Below are positions 52,822 to 63,130 of a stretch of DNA of 64,000 nucleotides, piece after piece. Numbering within the stretch: the first letter of the stretch is position 1; each line of letters begins with the position of its first letter. This stretch comes from Lunularia cruciata (lineage: Eukaryota > Streptophyta > Marchantiopsida > Lunulariales > Lunulariaceae). The notes beneath the pieces were generated by a model. The model was given only the letters and a program-made list of their open reading frames with translations. It made no database searches and was not told where the DNA came from. The stretch spans positions 36,929,493 through 36,993,492 of the forward strand of contig OX419759.1 of assembly GCA_948567375.1 (NCBI GenBank), given 5' to 3'. Made by a program: the position numbers and the translations under genes.

Positions 52822-53362
52822 TGTCACGCCATTTGTAGTTTTGCATCTAGATGCTCGGACATTGGAGTTCTAGTGATAGTAGTGAGAGGCATTTTGGCCA
52901 CTACTCATAGACTACTTTTTGACGGTCAAATTTTGGGTTTAGGGTACTGACTTCATGGTGGGGCCCACCATCACTTGCACCGTCGGGTGTGCTGTCAGCG
53001 GGACCGTTGGGAGGAGACCTAGGTCGAAATCAGGGGTATACCTGGGAGTGTAGCTCTAAAGAGATCACTTCTCTGATGTTGAGCCTTCAAGTTCCTGGCT
53101 AGAGTGGACAGAAAGCCGGTGAGCGTCACTTGGAGTCTCTATGCTAGAGTGGGTGTGGCTTGACTGTAATCAGTGCCCTATTGTTGGCAAGTTGTTGAGG
53201 ATCAGATCAAGTATTGATCTGAGTTTGATTGATTTGAGTGGTAAACGATCTGATTATTGTGGCACTTTAGAGTCTATGTATGACTTATGTGTGAGTTGTG
53301 CTTCTATTGTGTATGATGTTGACAGCGATGTATGTTGTGTAGCGATGTATATACGCACAACA
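52822..53362 (+). repeat. B right terminal repeat (segments Y and X)
   Basis: Y (52822-53256) matches the left end of B; X (53257-53362) repeats 52714-52820. The join reads GATCTGATTA then TTGTGGCAC. The end ACAACA abuts the TAGC duplication. Either the LTR is Y+X and the left X was lost, or the LTR is X+Y and the insertion is circularly permuted. Confidence 0.8.
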
Positions 53363-53496
53363 TAGCCTTGGAGGAGTATGATGGAGTTATGGTTCCTTGC
53401 CTTCTTAGTCCATGGTGCGCTACCATAATAGCCATCAGAAGTTCATCCTGAGTGAGAGACAGGCCGGCTCACAGTACATAGACCTCCTCTGAAATT

Positions 53497-54040
53497 TTAC
53501 TCTTCCTCTTGGAGAATATCTCTATATCCAACATCATCATCTTTGCACAATAGCTTAGAAATGTTTACTTGATTTCTAATCCCCATACTAACAAGGTTAG
53601 ATGGAGAAATATTAGCTCTACCACCAAACAATGCATCCATTATGTCAAAATGGGGACAAAGATTATTCAAGTTTTGATATATAGTTGACCATCCACTTTT
53701 TGTCTCCTTCTTGGTGAGACTTTTGCCCATATATTTGTCCTTTCAATCTTTAGCAAACTTTTATGACTTCACATGATGGGCTCATTTTTTCTACAATATG
53801 TCCCTATTCATGGACTTGAGAAACCATTCCCAATTTTTACTAGAAATTTGGCCATTTAAGTAAATGATTATACTCTTGGCAATGTGTTTTTTAGCAATGC
53901 ACCCATGAATTTTCTTGAGATGTTTAGGATCTTCCATATAGTCCACAATTGCATATAGTGATGCAAGATCATCCTAAACTTATCCTCCTTGCATTTTGTT
54001 CTAGTCCTTGGAGGATGTCTTGTAATAGTCACTGCAGAAG
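53497..54040 (-). pseudogene. Decayed ORF of unknown family
   Basis: The minus strand encodes one frame with several stops (near 53740, 53765, 53785, 53795): DYMEDPKHLKKIHGCIAKKH, WFLKSMNRDIL, then SGWSTIYQNLNNLCPHFD and MDALFGGRANISPSNLVSMG. The pattern of Trp, Cys-Pro-His-Phe and MDALFG recalls Myb/SANT-like or transposase-associated plant proteins, but this is only an impression. It lies just outside the A nest and belongs to the older flanking DNA. Confidence 0.4.
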
Positions 54041-54489
54041 AAGAGTAGAAGGTACTTATGATACCATTATCAACATTACTTGGAATCCTTGCATACGCGA
54101 TGGAAGGAGAATTGATTCAAGACTATGAAAAATAGGAAGAGGAGGGAAAAAAGAGTGTGTTCTGAACTAGAGGGAAATGGCAGAAGAAGGATGAATGCGG
54201 AGAACATTCCAATGGGGAGTGTTTGCCATGATTTCCCTACTTTTTTAATTTCAATTTCAATTTCAGTTTCTAAGATTTTGCCTATTTTTGGAGGGAACTC
54301 TCCAAGTTGGTAGACGAAATTATAAACATTGGTGCCCAAAATCTTGGAATGTTGCACCTAGATTGATCAACTCCATGCAAAAAGAACCAAATCTGAGAAC
54401 AACATCGAGGTGAAGCGAGATTGTTCCCTTGAATGCCAAAACCAAGCTGTTCAAACTGTGGAGCTATGGAATCACCATTGAAGTAACAC

Positions 54490-54527
54490 TTTGAATTTTG
54501 AATTTTGAATTTTGAATTTTGAATTTC
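54490..54527 (+). repeat. 7-bp microsatellite (GAATTTT)n
   Basis: Five consecutive GAATTTT units. It differs from the plant telomere repeat. The surrounding 54041-54840 holds only short ORFs without family resemblance. Confidence 0.85.
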
Positions 54528-54839
54528 AGTTTCGCTCTGTTTGGGAAAAGTGGCACGTTTTGGCACCCTTTCGATTTTCGCATGGTTTAACACTACCTAC
54601 ATTTCCTCGAAAATCTTGCCAGGTCCCTCTCATAACTGTCCCTAATTCAGTACAAGGTTAAAAAATGCAAAGGATCGTAATAGGTTCCAACCCCATAAAC
54701 TTTGGTTAAGCTGCCCTTTCATTTTCGCATCAGTTTTCCTTACGAGTCCCGCAGACTTTAGTACGGGAGCAAACCATCGCCGTAATGTTCCCATAAATTC
54801 CATTTTTGGAACCCCATTGAGGCATAGGCTGTACGTACG

Positions 54840-55800
54840 TAATTTAATTAAGTTGATGATAAGTTGGTAAATATCAATGACAAGCCACTTAAAGTTATTG
54901 ACAAGTTTACATCATATTCTGAAAACCTACCCTAGCACATTGTATTGTGACGGGGAAGGAAATACACCAATACTTGGAATCTTGTGTTAACATCTTGAAG
55001 TCTTTGCATAGTCTGCTCAAGGAGGCTACTAAAGGCAAATCCATAATAAGGATTTAGAGAAAACGGATGATTGAGATAATGATCTTTCTAAGATGGTTTC
55101 CATGTTATTTATGTAAGTAAGCAAGGTAGTCAAGCTACAAGCTAGTAGATCTGAAAGAGGAGGCATCCTAGTTGTAAGGGAAGGAAAATGAGCCAGCTAT
55201 AGAGTACGCGTGTTACAATACGAAACCCAAAAGGATTTAGAAAAGATTAGTTTGATAGCTAGTTGCGCTAGATATTGGTAGATTAAGCTCAACCGGAGAA
55301 GTTTCACTAGATGTTGTTTACCAATAGAATATAATCTTAAGGCTCTCCTCGATGAGAAAAAGTGTACCTTAGGTGGTTTTCTCAAGTCATCCGTAGTTCT
55401 TGTTCAAACTGCATTCAATTACTCATCTAGCTCTTTCTCTTAATATCTCTAGAGGTTATCCTTCCAATTGGATATAATCTTATGGCTCTCTTGCTTTTAT
55501 CAAAATTGAGAAGAAGTGTATTTTTGTTAATCTTTAATGTGAGACCTCCACAAACTAGGAATAAGTATTTTATAATAAAGAATGATGAGTATGTTCTTGG
55601 TCATTACAAGACGCTGTTTTATTTACTTGCAACAAATACTTGTTTTTATTTATTTATAAATATACATCTTAAATTGTGTATTGAAGATTATTATCTTTTT
55701 TCTTTGGACATAATTTTCATTTTGCTAGAAAAAGGTTATTTGGTACTACTTGAAATTTAATATTTCTAGAAAAATAAAAATGAAGGAACATAATTTACGA
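54840..55800. other. Low-complexity intergenic DNA, no gene seen
   Basis: AT-rich sequence with short ORFs that show no domain, no element ends and no codon-like structure. Confidence 0.5.
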
Positions 55801-55817
55801 TCGTGTCCGGTTGTCGT

Positions 55818-55967
55818 GGGTGGCTGTTATTATGTGTTGACCTTTGGCTTGCATACTTCCTGTAGAATTTAAGACAAAATACTCAATATCATGGGCGGCT
55901 GTTATTATTTGTTGACCTTTGGCTTGCATACTTACTGTAAAATTTAGGACAAAATACTCAATATCAT
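55818..55967 (+). repeat. Tandem duplication, 75-bp unit, two copies
   Basis: Units GGG(T/C)GGCTGTTATTAT... to ...CTCAATATCAT at 55818-55892 and 55893-55967, with a few differences. No coding content. Confidence 0.85.
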
Positions 55968-56129
55968 CATGGCGGGTATGGCTGAATAGGTTATAACAGG
56001 TAGTGCAGTTGCATTCATTGATCCGTTTTGAAACTTTAGATGACTGAGTATCTAGCTATTCTCATCACGCTTTTACTTTCTCTACCAATAAAAACTTTAT
56101 GGAGTCAGACTGCATAGTACTATTTAGGA

Positions 56130-56215
56130 CAAAGTGATGACAAGGGCAACCATGTAGAAAAATTGAAGCATGGGAAGACCCCATCAAGCCGTACAAGGGA
56201 GAGAAGAAAAAGGTA
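56130..56215 (-). repeat. Terminal motif of the non-LTR family
   Basis: GGGAAGACCCCATCAAGCC-type sequence, repeated with changes at 60330-60395. Lies at the downstream end of the minus-strand non-LTR remnant and is probably its 3' end. Confidence 0.4.
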
Positions 56216-56349
56216 AAATGGGGCTAAGCCCCAATAGAGTCTATATGAGAAATCTGCCCTATTGTACCTAAGATATCCAAGCTATGCAAGTTGTGTGGTC
56301 TACAAACAACTTGAGCATCCAAAGAAGCATCATGTAGTGTGATTGCTCT

Positions 56350-59335
56350 CATATAGATTGCACCAGCCATTGCCCTCTATAGAGCAATGGATACATGCTG
56401 TCTAAAATATACTAGAGAGTATGAGAGTGAGAGTGGCACCCCTTGGCAACTAATATGATAAGCTCTCGCGCGCTCCCTAGTAAATGTGTCAAATGCCATG
56501 TCCAACGCTTGATATACCTCTAAGGCTAGAGGAACAAAGAGGTGACCTTGTTGCATGCCCCTATACTTAGAGACCTTGCTACCTGCTGTTGCACTTGCCG
56601 CCCATCAAGGGAGATGGATAATCACTCCCTCCAAAACTGTATCTTGCATAGGGTCTGTAACCGCGACATCCGTTACTATCACCCAATCATCTTGGACCAA
56701 GTATAAGTCTGCACTAACACGTGTTTTCTACAAAGCATATGAATGCTCCCTCCAAGTATCCACTCTCTTGTGCCATAGCAAACACTATGTCCCTAATAGC
56801 ATCATGGGTAGCTATCCTCTGTCCTCCAAAAGGACATCATGTCATATGGACCGCTGCTGCATCTAGTGTAGAACCATAATCACAAGTGAGTAATGAAGAT
56901 GCAGATGGGTGGACCAGACCTAGGCCACACCTCATTGCTATAGAGAAAATGGTTGGTGCAAGTTGGAATGCCCTAATGCATGATCAAGCTAGGATCCAAG
57001 AGCCTACATCCTTGCCGAAGCAAGAGCAAAGATGTGCTCTAGTAGCCTAAGGAATGGATGAGTCAAGTAAGAGAGAATGTAGCGTATGCTCATATTATTA
57101 CTCCATCAAGGAAGACTATAAAACTCTAGTCCAGTCTGACAATATGAAGCAAAAGATGGAAAGTCCTCTCATGCCCGTAGGGATAGACTATCTCTCATCT
57201 AGTGCAATAACATTTGGAGAGAAAAGGATCCCCCCTCTACATCCATCACATAAGTTCCCAAAACCAGCCTATCAACAACCACAAAATGAGAGAAAAGTAG
57301 GGGTGTCAAGAGAGCCTAACTATCCAAAAGCACTATAAGTGCAATCTCTTCCATAGATAGCAAGCCAACCCCTCCACACAAGATTGGAAGAGTTGTCTAT
57401 CTATGTGCCAAATCCCATATCACACACTCAAATGTCCTTGGTCCAATAATATCACCAAAGACTCCCATAATCCTCCTATCAAAAGCTCTTAGACATGATA
57501 GGAAGGATGAGGAGGGGTGAACTATACAGATGGTCAACAAGCAATACTAGGGGAGAGTATACCAAATGCCACCTGTTGATCTCCTAGTAATAGAAGGTCA
57601 TCCATATGGAAAATTTTTTTTGCAAGGGTAGCATATAAGAAGCATGTGAAAAAATCCTCGGATCCTACTAGTACTCCAAGAACACATAGTCCATTTGTAG
57701 ATGTGATACACCCCTTTGGAAGCTCAGGGTGGGAGGAATACCTAAAGGGGACCATGCTTGACACTTTGACAGCTTGACTCTCAAGCCTAATAAATGTAGC
57801 TAGATAGTCAAGTGGTCAAAGGCTTGCCTAATCTGATCTACATGACCCACGATGTGTGTATCATCTGCCAAGGAGGAAATACACACCTAGCATGGCCAAA
57901 GTAGAGATAAGAGAGTTCTAAAGTGAGCCATGACAAATAAAGGTACGCCTAAAGGATCTCTTTGATGTGTACCCACAATTGACTCCAAGACGGTGACTCC
58001 CTCTTATGAACCATCGTGCTGGTAGTAAAGGGAAGCAAGAGAGCCATAAAAAGACTGCACAAAAGAGTAAGACTTACCAAGGATCCACCAACCTCCCTAA
58101 GCTCTCTGAAGATGGATGCCCATGAGACGCTATTAAAAGCATTCTCAAGATGACCCATTCTAGATGGATATCTAAGAGTGCTCCAATGCCTAGAGATATA
58201 GTCTCACATCCTATAAGAGTAGCTACTCTAAACTGATGTGGACTGCGGTGTTGTCAAAAGTGCAAATGATGCTGAAGGACAATGGTACAACTAACCAAAA
58301 GCAAAAGGATCTCTCCAATAGCAATTGGTCTAATGCCCCTTATGTCCTTTTCCATCACGAGAAGTCGAGTAGCACCTAACACCCGACTAATAGACATAAA
58401 AATGTCTCCTCTTGCTATTGCTACAGCCACCTGAAAGAACTTGATAAAACCACTAGAAGGATCATATGCTTGAAAGCATTCTCTAAGGTGCTCATAAACC
58501 ATCTCTTACAAGCCCATTGAGGAAAGGCGGGGGTGTAGTGCACAATGCTTGTGCAAAAAGTGACCTATCAAGACATAAAGACTGCTCATGCTGATAATCT
58601 AAGACCTCTAATGGTTGTCCTTCTAGTGGTAGTCTCTCTACTGTTATAGGATGTTATAGGATGTAGTGAGCGTAGGGAAGAGATAGTCTCATGAGTAGGA
58701 CTCGCCATAGACAAAGTGTGTAGCACTCTTGCTGCTCTACTAAACTCTCACGTCTGACTTGATATCCTACACTGCCGTAATCGAGTGTGCTCTATGGTAT
58801 CTTGTGGTGAAACCTGTCTCCTTAATGTGTAGCCCTAACAAACTCCTCTTTAAGGGCAGCCCAATCCCCCACTCGGAATCGACAAAATCTAGTAGCCACC
58901 TCTCTATGCCCAACATGTCCCCCTCTAGCATAACAAAGACACCATCAAGGGAGTAAGAGGAATAGGAACCATGCTAACTCATCTAAGGGATCACGTGCCA
59001 AACCATCAAGTGGTAGGCAAAAAGCTTGTCTATCCTCATCATGGAGTGTGTGAGGTAGCCTATGGAATAGACATGGACATGAAAACCCCAAAATGCATCT
59101 CCAAAATAACCCCAAAATGCAACTCGCTTGAGAAGCTAACCATTCCCACAACTCAATTTGTATCTCTTGAACAGTCAACGACAGGATAGAAGAAATATTT
59201 GTAATCCAGAGTGTCATTGCTATCGATGTGGTTGCTAGTCTCACGTGAATATCCCAAGTGGTCCAATCATAGTCCTTGTGCATCCTTCTCACATAAATTT
59301 TTATACCTTGCGAAGTAAAATATCGATGACACACT
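56350..59335 (-). pseudogene. Degenerate non-LTR retrotransposon (reverse transcriptase)
   Basis: Read on the minus strand from 59335. Recognisable islands: VMEKDIRGIRPIAIGE (about 58290-58350), a typical block of non-LTR RTs; HLENAFNSVSWASIFRELRE (about 58090-58155), the region after the first catalytic Asp (here Gly/His); LGVLVGSEDFFTCF and GDQQVAFGIL (57550-57690); and the C-terminal stretch PLALEVYQALDMAFDTF, GVPLSLSYSLVYFRQ, AMAGAIYMRAITLHDA (56330-56530). Many stops and frameshifts; no intact enzyme. The family would copy its RNA at a nicked target site. Confidence 0.6.
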
Positions 59336-59339
59336 GGGT

Positions 59340-59765
59340 ATGGTGTATCTCGAGTCGTTCTAAATGATCACATGTGTGAAGATCTAATCATGATTAGCAC
59401 AAAAATAATGATAATAATACATGATGCTCTTCTCCATATTTTCCCATACATGCAAAATCACAATTATTTACAATCCAATTCACATAAAAAATATAATTTC
59501 TAAAAACATTAAAAATTATCATATTTTTTAACTTCTATTTTTAAACTAAATTTCTATTTTCAAACTAAATTTCAATAAAATTTAATTATAAAAATAAAAA
59601 TTATAAATCCATCAATAATAATGATCACTTTATTCCCTAAAAATAACCTACAAAATTTTATAATTTTAATTTTAATTTTCCATAATCTTCAAAATGAAAA
59701 AACTAACACAATTTATTATTCATTCAAATGTTATATACCAAAAAATTAATAAAAAATATAAATCT
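59340..59765. other. Very AT-rich spacer
   Basis: Long runs of A and T with no ORFs or element ends visible. It could be a matrix-attachment-like or simple intergenic stretch. Confidence 0.5.
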
Positions 59766-59770
59766 TTCCT

Positions 59771-59894
59771 CTCGTATCTCTCCGTGTCCTCTCCCCTCGC
59801 GTCTCCGCCACTCCTCAATCAAAGCTAGTTTACTCGTATCTCTCCGTGTCCTCTCCCCTCGCGTCTCCGCCACTCCTCAATCAAAGCTAGTTTA
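59771..59894 (+). repeat. 62-bp perfect tandem duplication
   Basis: Unit CTCGTATCTCTCCGTGTCC... to ...AAAGCTAGTTTA, at 59771-59832 and 59833-59894. The last 11 bases of each unit are the start of the inverted repeat of the adjacent element (59884). The duplication therefore took in its left tip. Confidence 0.9.
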
Positions 59895-60154
59895 CGTACA
59901 AACTTAAACTAAGCTTAATTTACGTATGGTTGATCTAGCGGCCCTAGATCAACCATAAGGAGAAATAGATTCTCTGACGGTTGGGTTGAATCCTTGCCAC
60001 AAACCCCATAAAAGGAAATCTCGAACACGGTATCCGAGAATATCCAAGCGTCCAGGAATCCTGATCCATAATCCATTTCTGTATGGTTGATCTAGGGCCG
60101 CTAGATCAACCATACGTTGATTAATCTATTTTACGTCTATACGTAAACTAGCTT
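59884..60154. mobile_element. MITE-like foldback element, 271 bp
   Basis: Long imperfect terminal inverted repeats of about 74 bases, AAGCTAGTTTACG... and ...CGTAAACTAGCTT. Each arm ends in a 33-base near-palindrome (59925-59957 and 60082-60114; TATGGTTGATCTAG with its inverse). No coding capacity. A clear target-site duplication was not seen, partly because the tandem duplication overlaps the left end. Confidence 0.7.
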
Positions 60155-60329
60155 TTTCCTACTATTTATGTTCCAAGCCAACATGACTTACAATGCATGG
60201 TATGCTGCCACAATGTTGGACATCATACGTATACTTACATGCAAACCGACTCAAGCGACAATGTCAAATGTCTCGGCTGACAAATGGAATAATACACGCA
60301 GCGAAAATATGTCATTCGAGAAAGAGAGG

Positions 60330-60395
60330 GCGACTGCATAAAAAACACGAAGGATGGGAAGATCCCATCAAGCCCGTACAAGGGTGAGACAAAAT
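60330..60395 (-). repeat. Second copy of the non-LTR terminal motif
   Basis: GGGAAGATCCCATCAAGCC followed by GTACAAGGGTGAGAC, similar to 56165-56215. It may be a severely 5'-truncated copy of the same non-LTR family upstream of the P450 gene. Confidence 0.35.
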
Positions 60396-60870
60396 AGGGA
60401 AAATTCATTCAGAATAATTGAGTATAATAGATGACTTCAAGTTGATTGTGCAGATGACCAAATTTATGCGGAATTTTTTCCGACTGCAAGTGTATCTATT
60501 ATGACCTTCATAATTCAGAGTCGGTCTTGTCCAAGTGTTCCGGCCGTGCAACTGTTTGATGCATTATTCAGTGGTGTTGCCCAAGTGGAACTCTCTCGTA
60601 GGCGGGACACATATGGGGCGAAAATGTCCATGCATGGAGAAGAAAGAGACAGGAGCAGGCGATCAAGTGACCGCGTACACACAACTTTGCAACAATTGCC
60701 GTATAAGAATCACCACTGCCTTATTTGAGTCATGAATTGAGGTTAGATTCTGCTTTTCTAGTGTTCATTCTCTGCCGCACACCGTCGGCGCACAGACAGT
60801 CTCCAGTCGAACTAGCTGTTAGCTGTTATCGGACTCGTTGTGTATCAATCGATTAGGGCAGTTGGGTGCT

Positions 60871-63130
60871 ATGGAAGGGTACGGCGTTTTGCAATGGCGT
60901 TGGTCATGGCTTCTACAATATTCAACGGGTATTGTTGGTTTGTATCTGGTCTGCCTGTTCCTGCTCAGAACCTCGAGGACGAAGAATGAACATCTCCCAC
61001 CTAGTCCCCCAGCGTGGCCACTGTTCGGTCATCTTCTGCTCTTAGAAAAGAAATACCCCCACCGATCGTTCCAGTCGATTTCATCAAGATACGGACCGCT
61101 TGTTTATCTGAGATTAGGTTCTAAACCATCCGTGATTGTGTCATCTCCTGAGTTAGCAAAGGTGGTCCTTAAAACCTCGGACCATATCTTCGCCTCTCGT
61201 CCTATCAACCTTCAAGGAGAAGTGGTGTTCTATAATTTTCGTGACTTGGCCTTTTCGCCCTCTAATGAGAACACACCTAAACTTCGAAAGCTGTTCGTCA
61301 CGGAGCTCCTTACACCCAAAAGGATTCAGCAATTCAAGGTAGAACAGGAAAGTTCAACTTATTTGGTCACGACAGTAGAATAGGTGTGCTGAAATCTACG
61401 TGGTCTAATCCGAACCAGATCTAGAATCAAAGGTTATAATCTGTAATACATTCTCCAGGATCTTTAATTTAGCGCCAGCTGAATTACTATCAAAATAGTT
61501 GGCGGAAAAGCGAGGACAAAAGCTGTATAGTTACCGTACTAGTTCTCGTGTTATGATCAAACTTTCGTCACGACCATCACCATGATAATGACAGTTGATT
61601 GCAGGAGGTTAGGAGAAAAGAAGTACTCGCAACAGTTGAATTGATGTTGAAGGAAGGCCGTAATGCAGTTCCGGTGGACGTGGAGCATAGAGTAATGGAG
61701 CTGGCATGCAACAACATGTGTCGCATGTTGTTCGGGAAAAGGTTCTACGGTAAGGAGAACTTAGACAGTGATTCTAAGAATTTTCTCCGGTTGTTGGAAG
61801 AGTCTAACGCTTTGGGGCCCTTTGGTTTAGCGGAGGTTTTCCCTTGGCTACGGAAGTTTGATTTGGATGGCTACGAAAGGAAACTGCGAGAAACTCATGT
61901 CGCATTCGACAAGTTCTTGGAGAGAGAGTTGAGAGGTCATCGTGAAAAAAATTTGATTTCGAAGAGAAGCGGCTCCTTGGATTTTGTAGACGTGCTACTA
62001 AAATCACAAGCTGACTCACTAAAAGGATCGGGAGAGCATACTTTCTGCACATCAGATGACGATATGAAAGCCTCTATCCTAGTAAGTGGAGATTTAGAGG
62101 CACTCTTTTCAAAGAATATTGCATATTGGTTCATTTCTACAGTTTCCACTATGTCAGAGCCCTCGTAGTCTAGAGGTTGATTTCCTTTGCTTTAGTGCTC
62201 ACTCATGTTTTAAGTAAAACGATTGAAGTCATGTTATTCATGGCATTACCATATTCAGAGGTGTTACACTACAGTTCTGATTCTGGTCGAAAACATCTCT
62301 GACAAACGATGCGAAGTCTATCCCAACAACTTGCGATTCAAGTGAACTTTGAGGGATTAGTATTTCTCCTGATTTCTGATTTCTCATGCCTATTTTTCCT
62401 CATTGGCATGCGAGCTTGTTCATACTCTTGATGTGTTTATTTAAACTCCATCGGTATATGAAATAACCTGCTTATGTTTTCTTGTCAGGATCTGTTGCTT
62501 GGAGGAACGGATACTTCAGCAACTCAGATTTTATGGACCTTGGCGGAGCTCATGAAGAATCCCTTGATCTACACAAAAGTTCAAACAGAACTCAATTCTG
62601 TTGTTGGAACTGAGAGACTAGTTGACGAAACGGACCTTGTCAACTTGCGCTATCTACAAGCAGTGCTCAAAGAATCGATGCGGTTGCACCCTGTAACAGC
62701 GTTGATACCTCACACAGCGACCAAAGCTACCAAGGTAGCTGGATATGACATACCAAACAAGACAACCATGTGGATCAATATTTTCGCCATTATGAGGGAT
62801 CCAAATGTGTGGCAGGACCCACTGAAGTTTGATCCCAACAGGTTCTTAGAAAGTACAGTAGATTACAAAGGAATGAATTTTGAGTATCTACCTTTTGGTT
62901 CAGGCCGAAGAATGTGTCCAGGTATGAATCTAGGGATAGTTTTCTCGGAGTTAACGCTTGCTCAGGTCCTTCAAGCGTGTGATATTTCACTCGCTGGTGG
63001 CAAACTGCCTGAAGAGGTTGACCTCGAGGAAAGATTCGGGATAGTAACAAGCGTTGCAAACTTCCCAAGGCTTCTTTTGAGACCACGGTTGCCTGCTGTG
63101 GTATACACAAACGCCGGCATCGACTTGTAG
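60871..63130 (+). CDS. Cytochrome P450, A-type (CYP71 clan), three exons
   Basis: Exons 60871-61338, 61605-62081 and 62489-63130, joined at GT/AG sites in phase 0 (introns of 266 and 407 bp), give 528 residues, the usual P450 length. N-terminal ER anchor (LLQYSTGIVGLYLVCLFLL), proline hinge PPSPPAWPLFGHLL, I-helix GGTDTSA (O2 activation, first residues of exon 3), K-helix ESMRLHP (ExxR), FDPNRF (PERF region), heme loop FGSGRRMCPG with the Cys ligand. The C-helix, normally WxxxR, reads ENTPKLRKL and lacks the Trp. A haem mono-oxygenase of secondary metabolism on the ER, using NADPH-P450 reductase, is expected; the substrate cannot be told. Start chosen at the ATG 60871 just before the anchor. 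Single copy, not obviously damaged. Confidence 0.88.

Larger units (their letters stand above)
43904..53362 (+). mobile_element. Gypsy element B carrying a DNA methyltransferase
   Basis: 9459-bp insertion in an A LTR, bounded by the 4-bp duplication TAGC (43900-43903 and 53363-53366). Gag, protease, C5-cytosine methyltransferase, RT, RNase H and integrase follow in this order on the plus strand. Gag, PR and RT lie in one frame. The PR end and the first part of the methyltransferase are shifted by one indel near 47520 and shifted back near 48635. This fits one ancestral polyprotein. All parts now carry stops. The terminal repeats are unusual (see 43904-44350, 52714-52820 and 52822-53362). Confidence 0.88.
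43319..53473 (+). repeat. Plus-strand A 3' LTR, split by element B
   Basis: The LTR starts TGTAACACCC at 43319, is interrupted after TTAGC (43903), and resumes at 53363 with TAGCCTTGGAGGAG, ending GGCTCACA at 53473. Without B it is about 692 bp. The TATA box GTATATAAACAAGG is near 43797-43810. Confidence 0.92.

Noticed and set aside
54490-54527. Possible interstitial telomere repeat
   Set aside because: The unit is GAATTTT, not the TTTAGGG type.
60501-60735. ORFs upstream of the P450 gene in two frames
   Set aside because: They overlap each other and resemble no family; likely chance ORFs in the promoter region.
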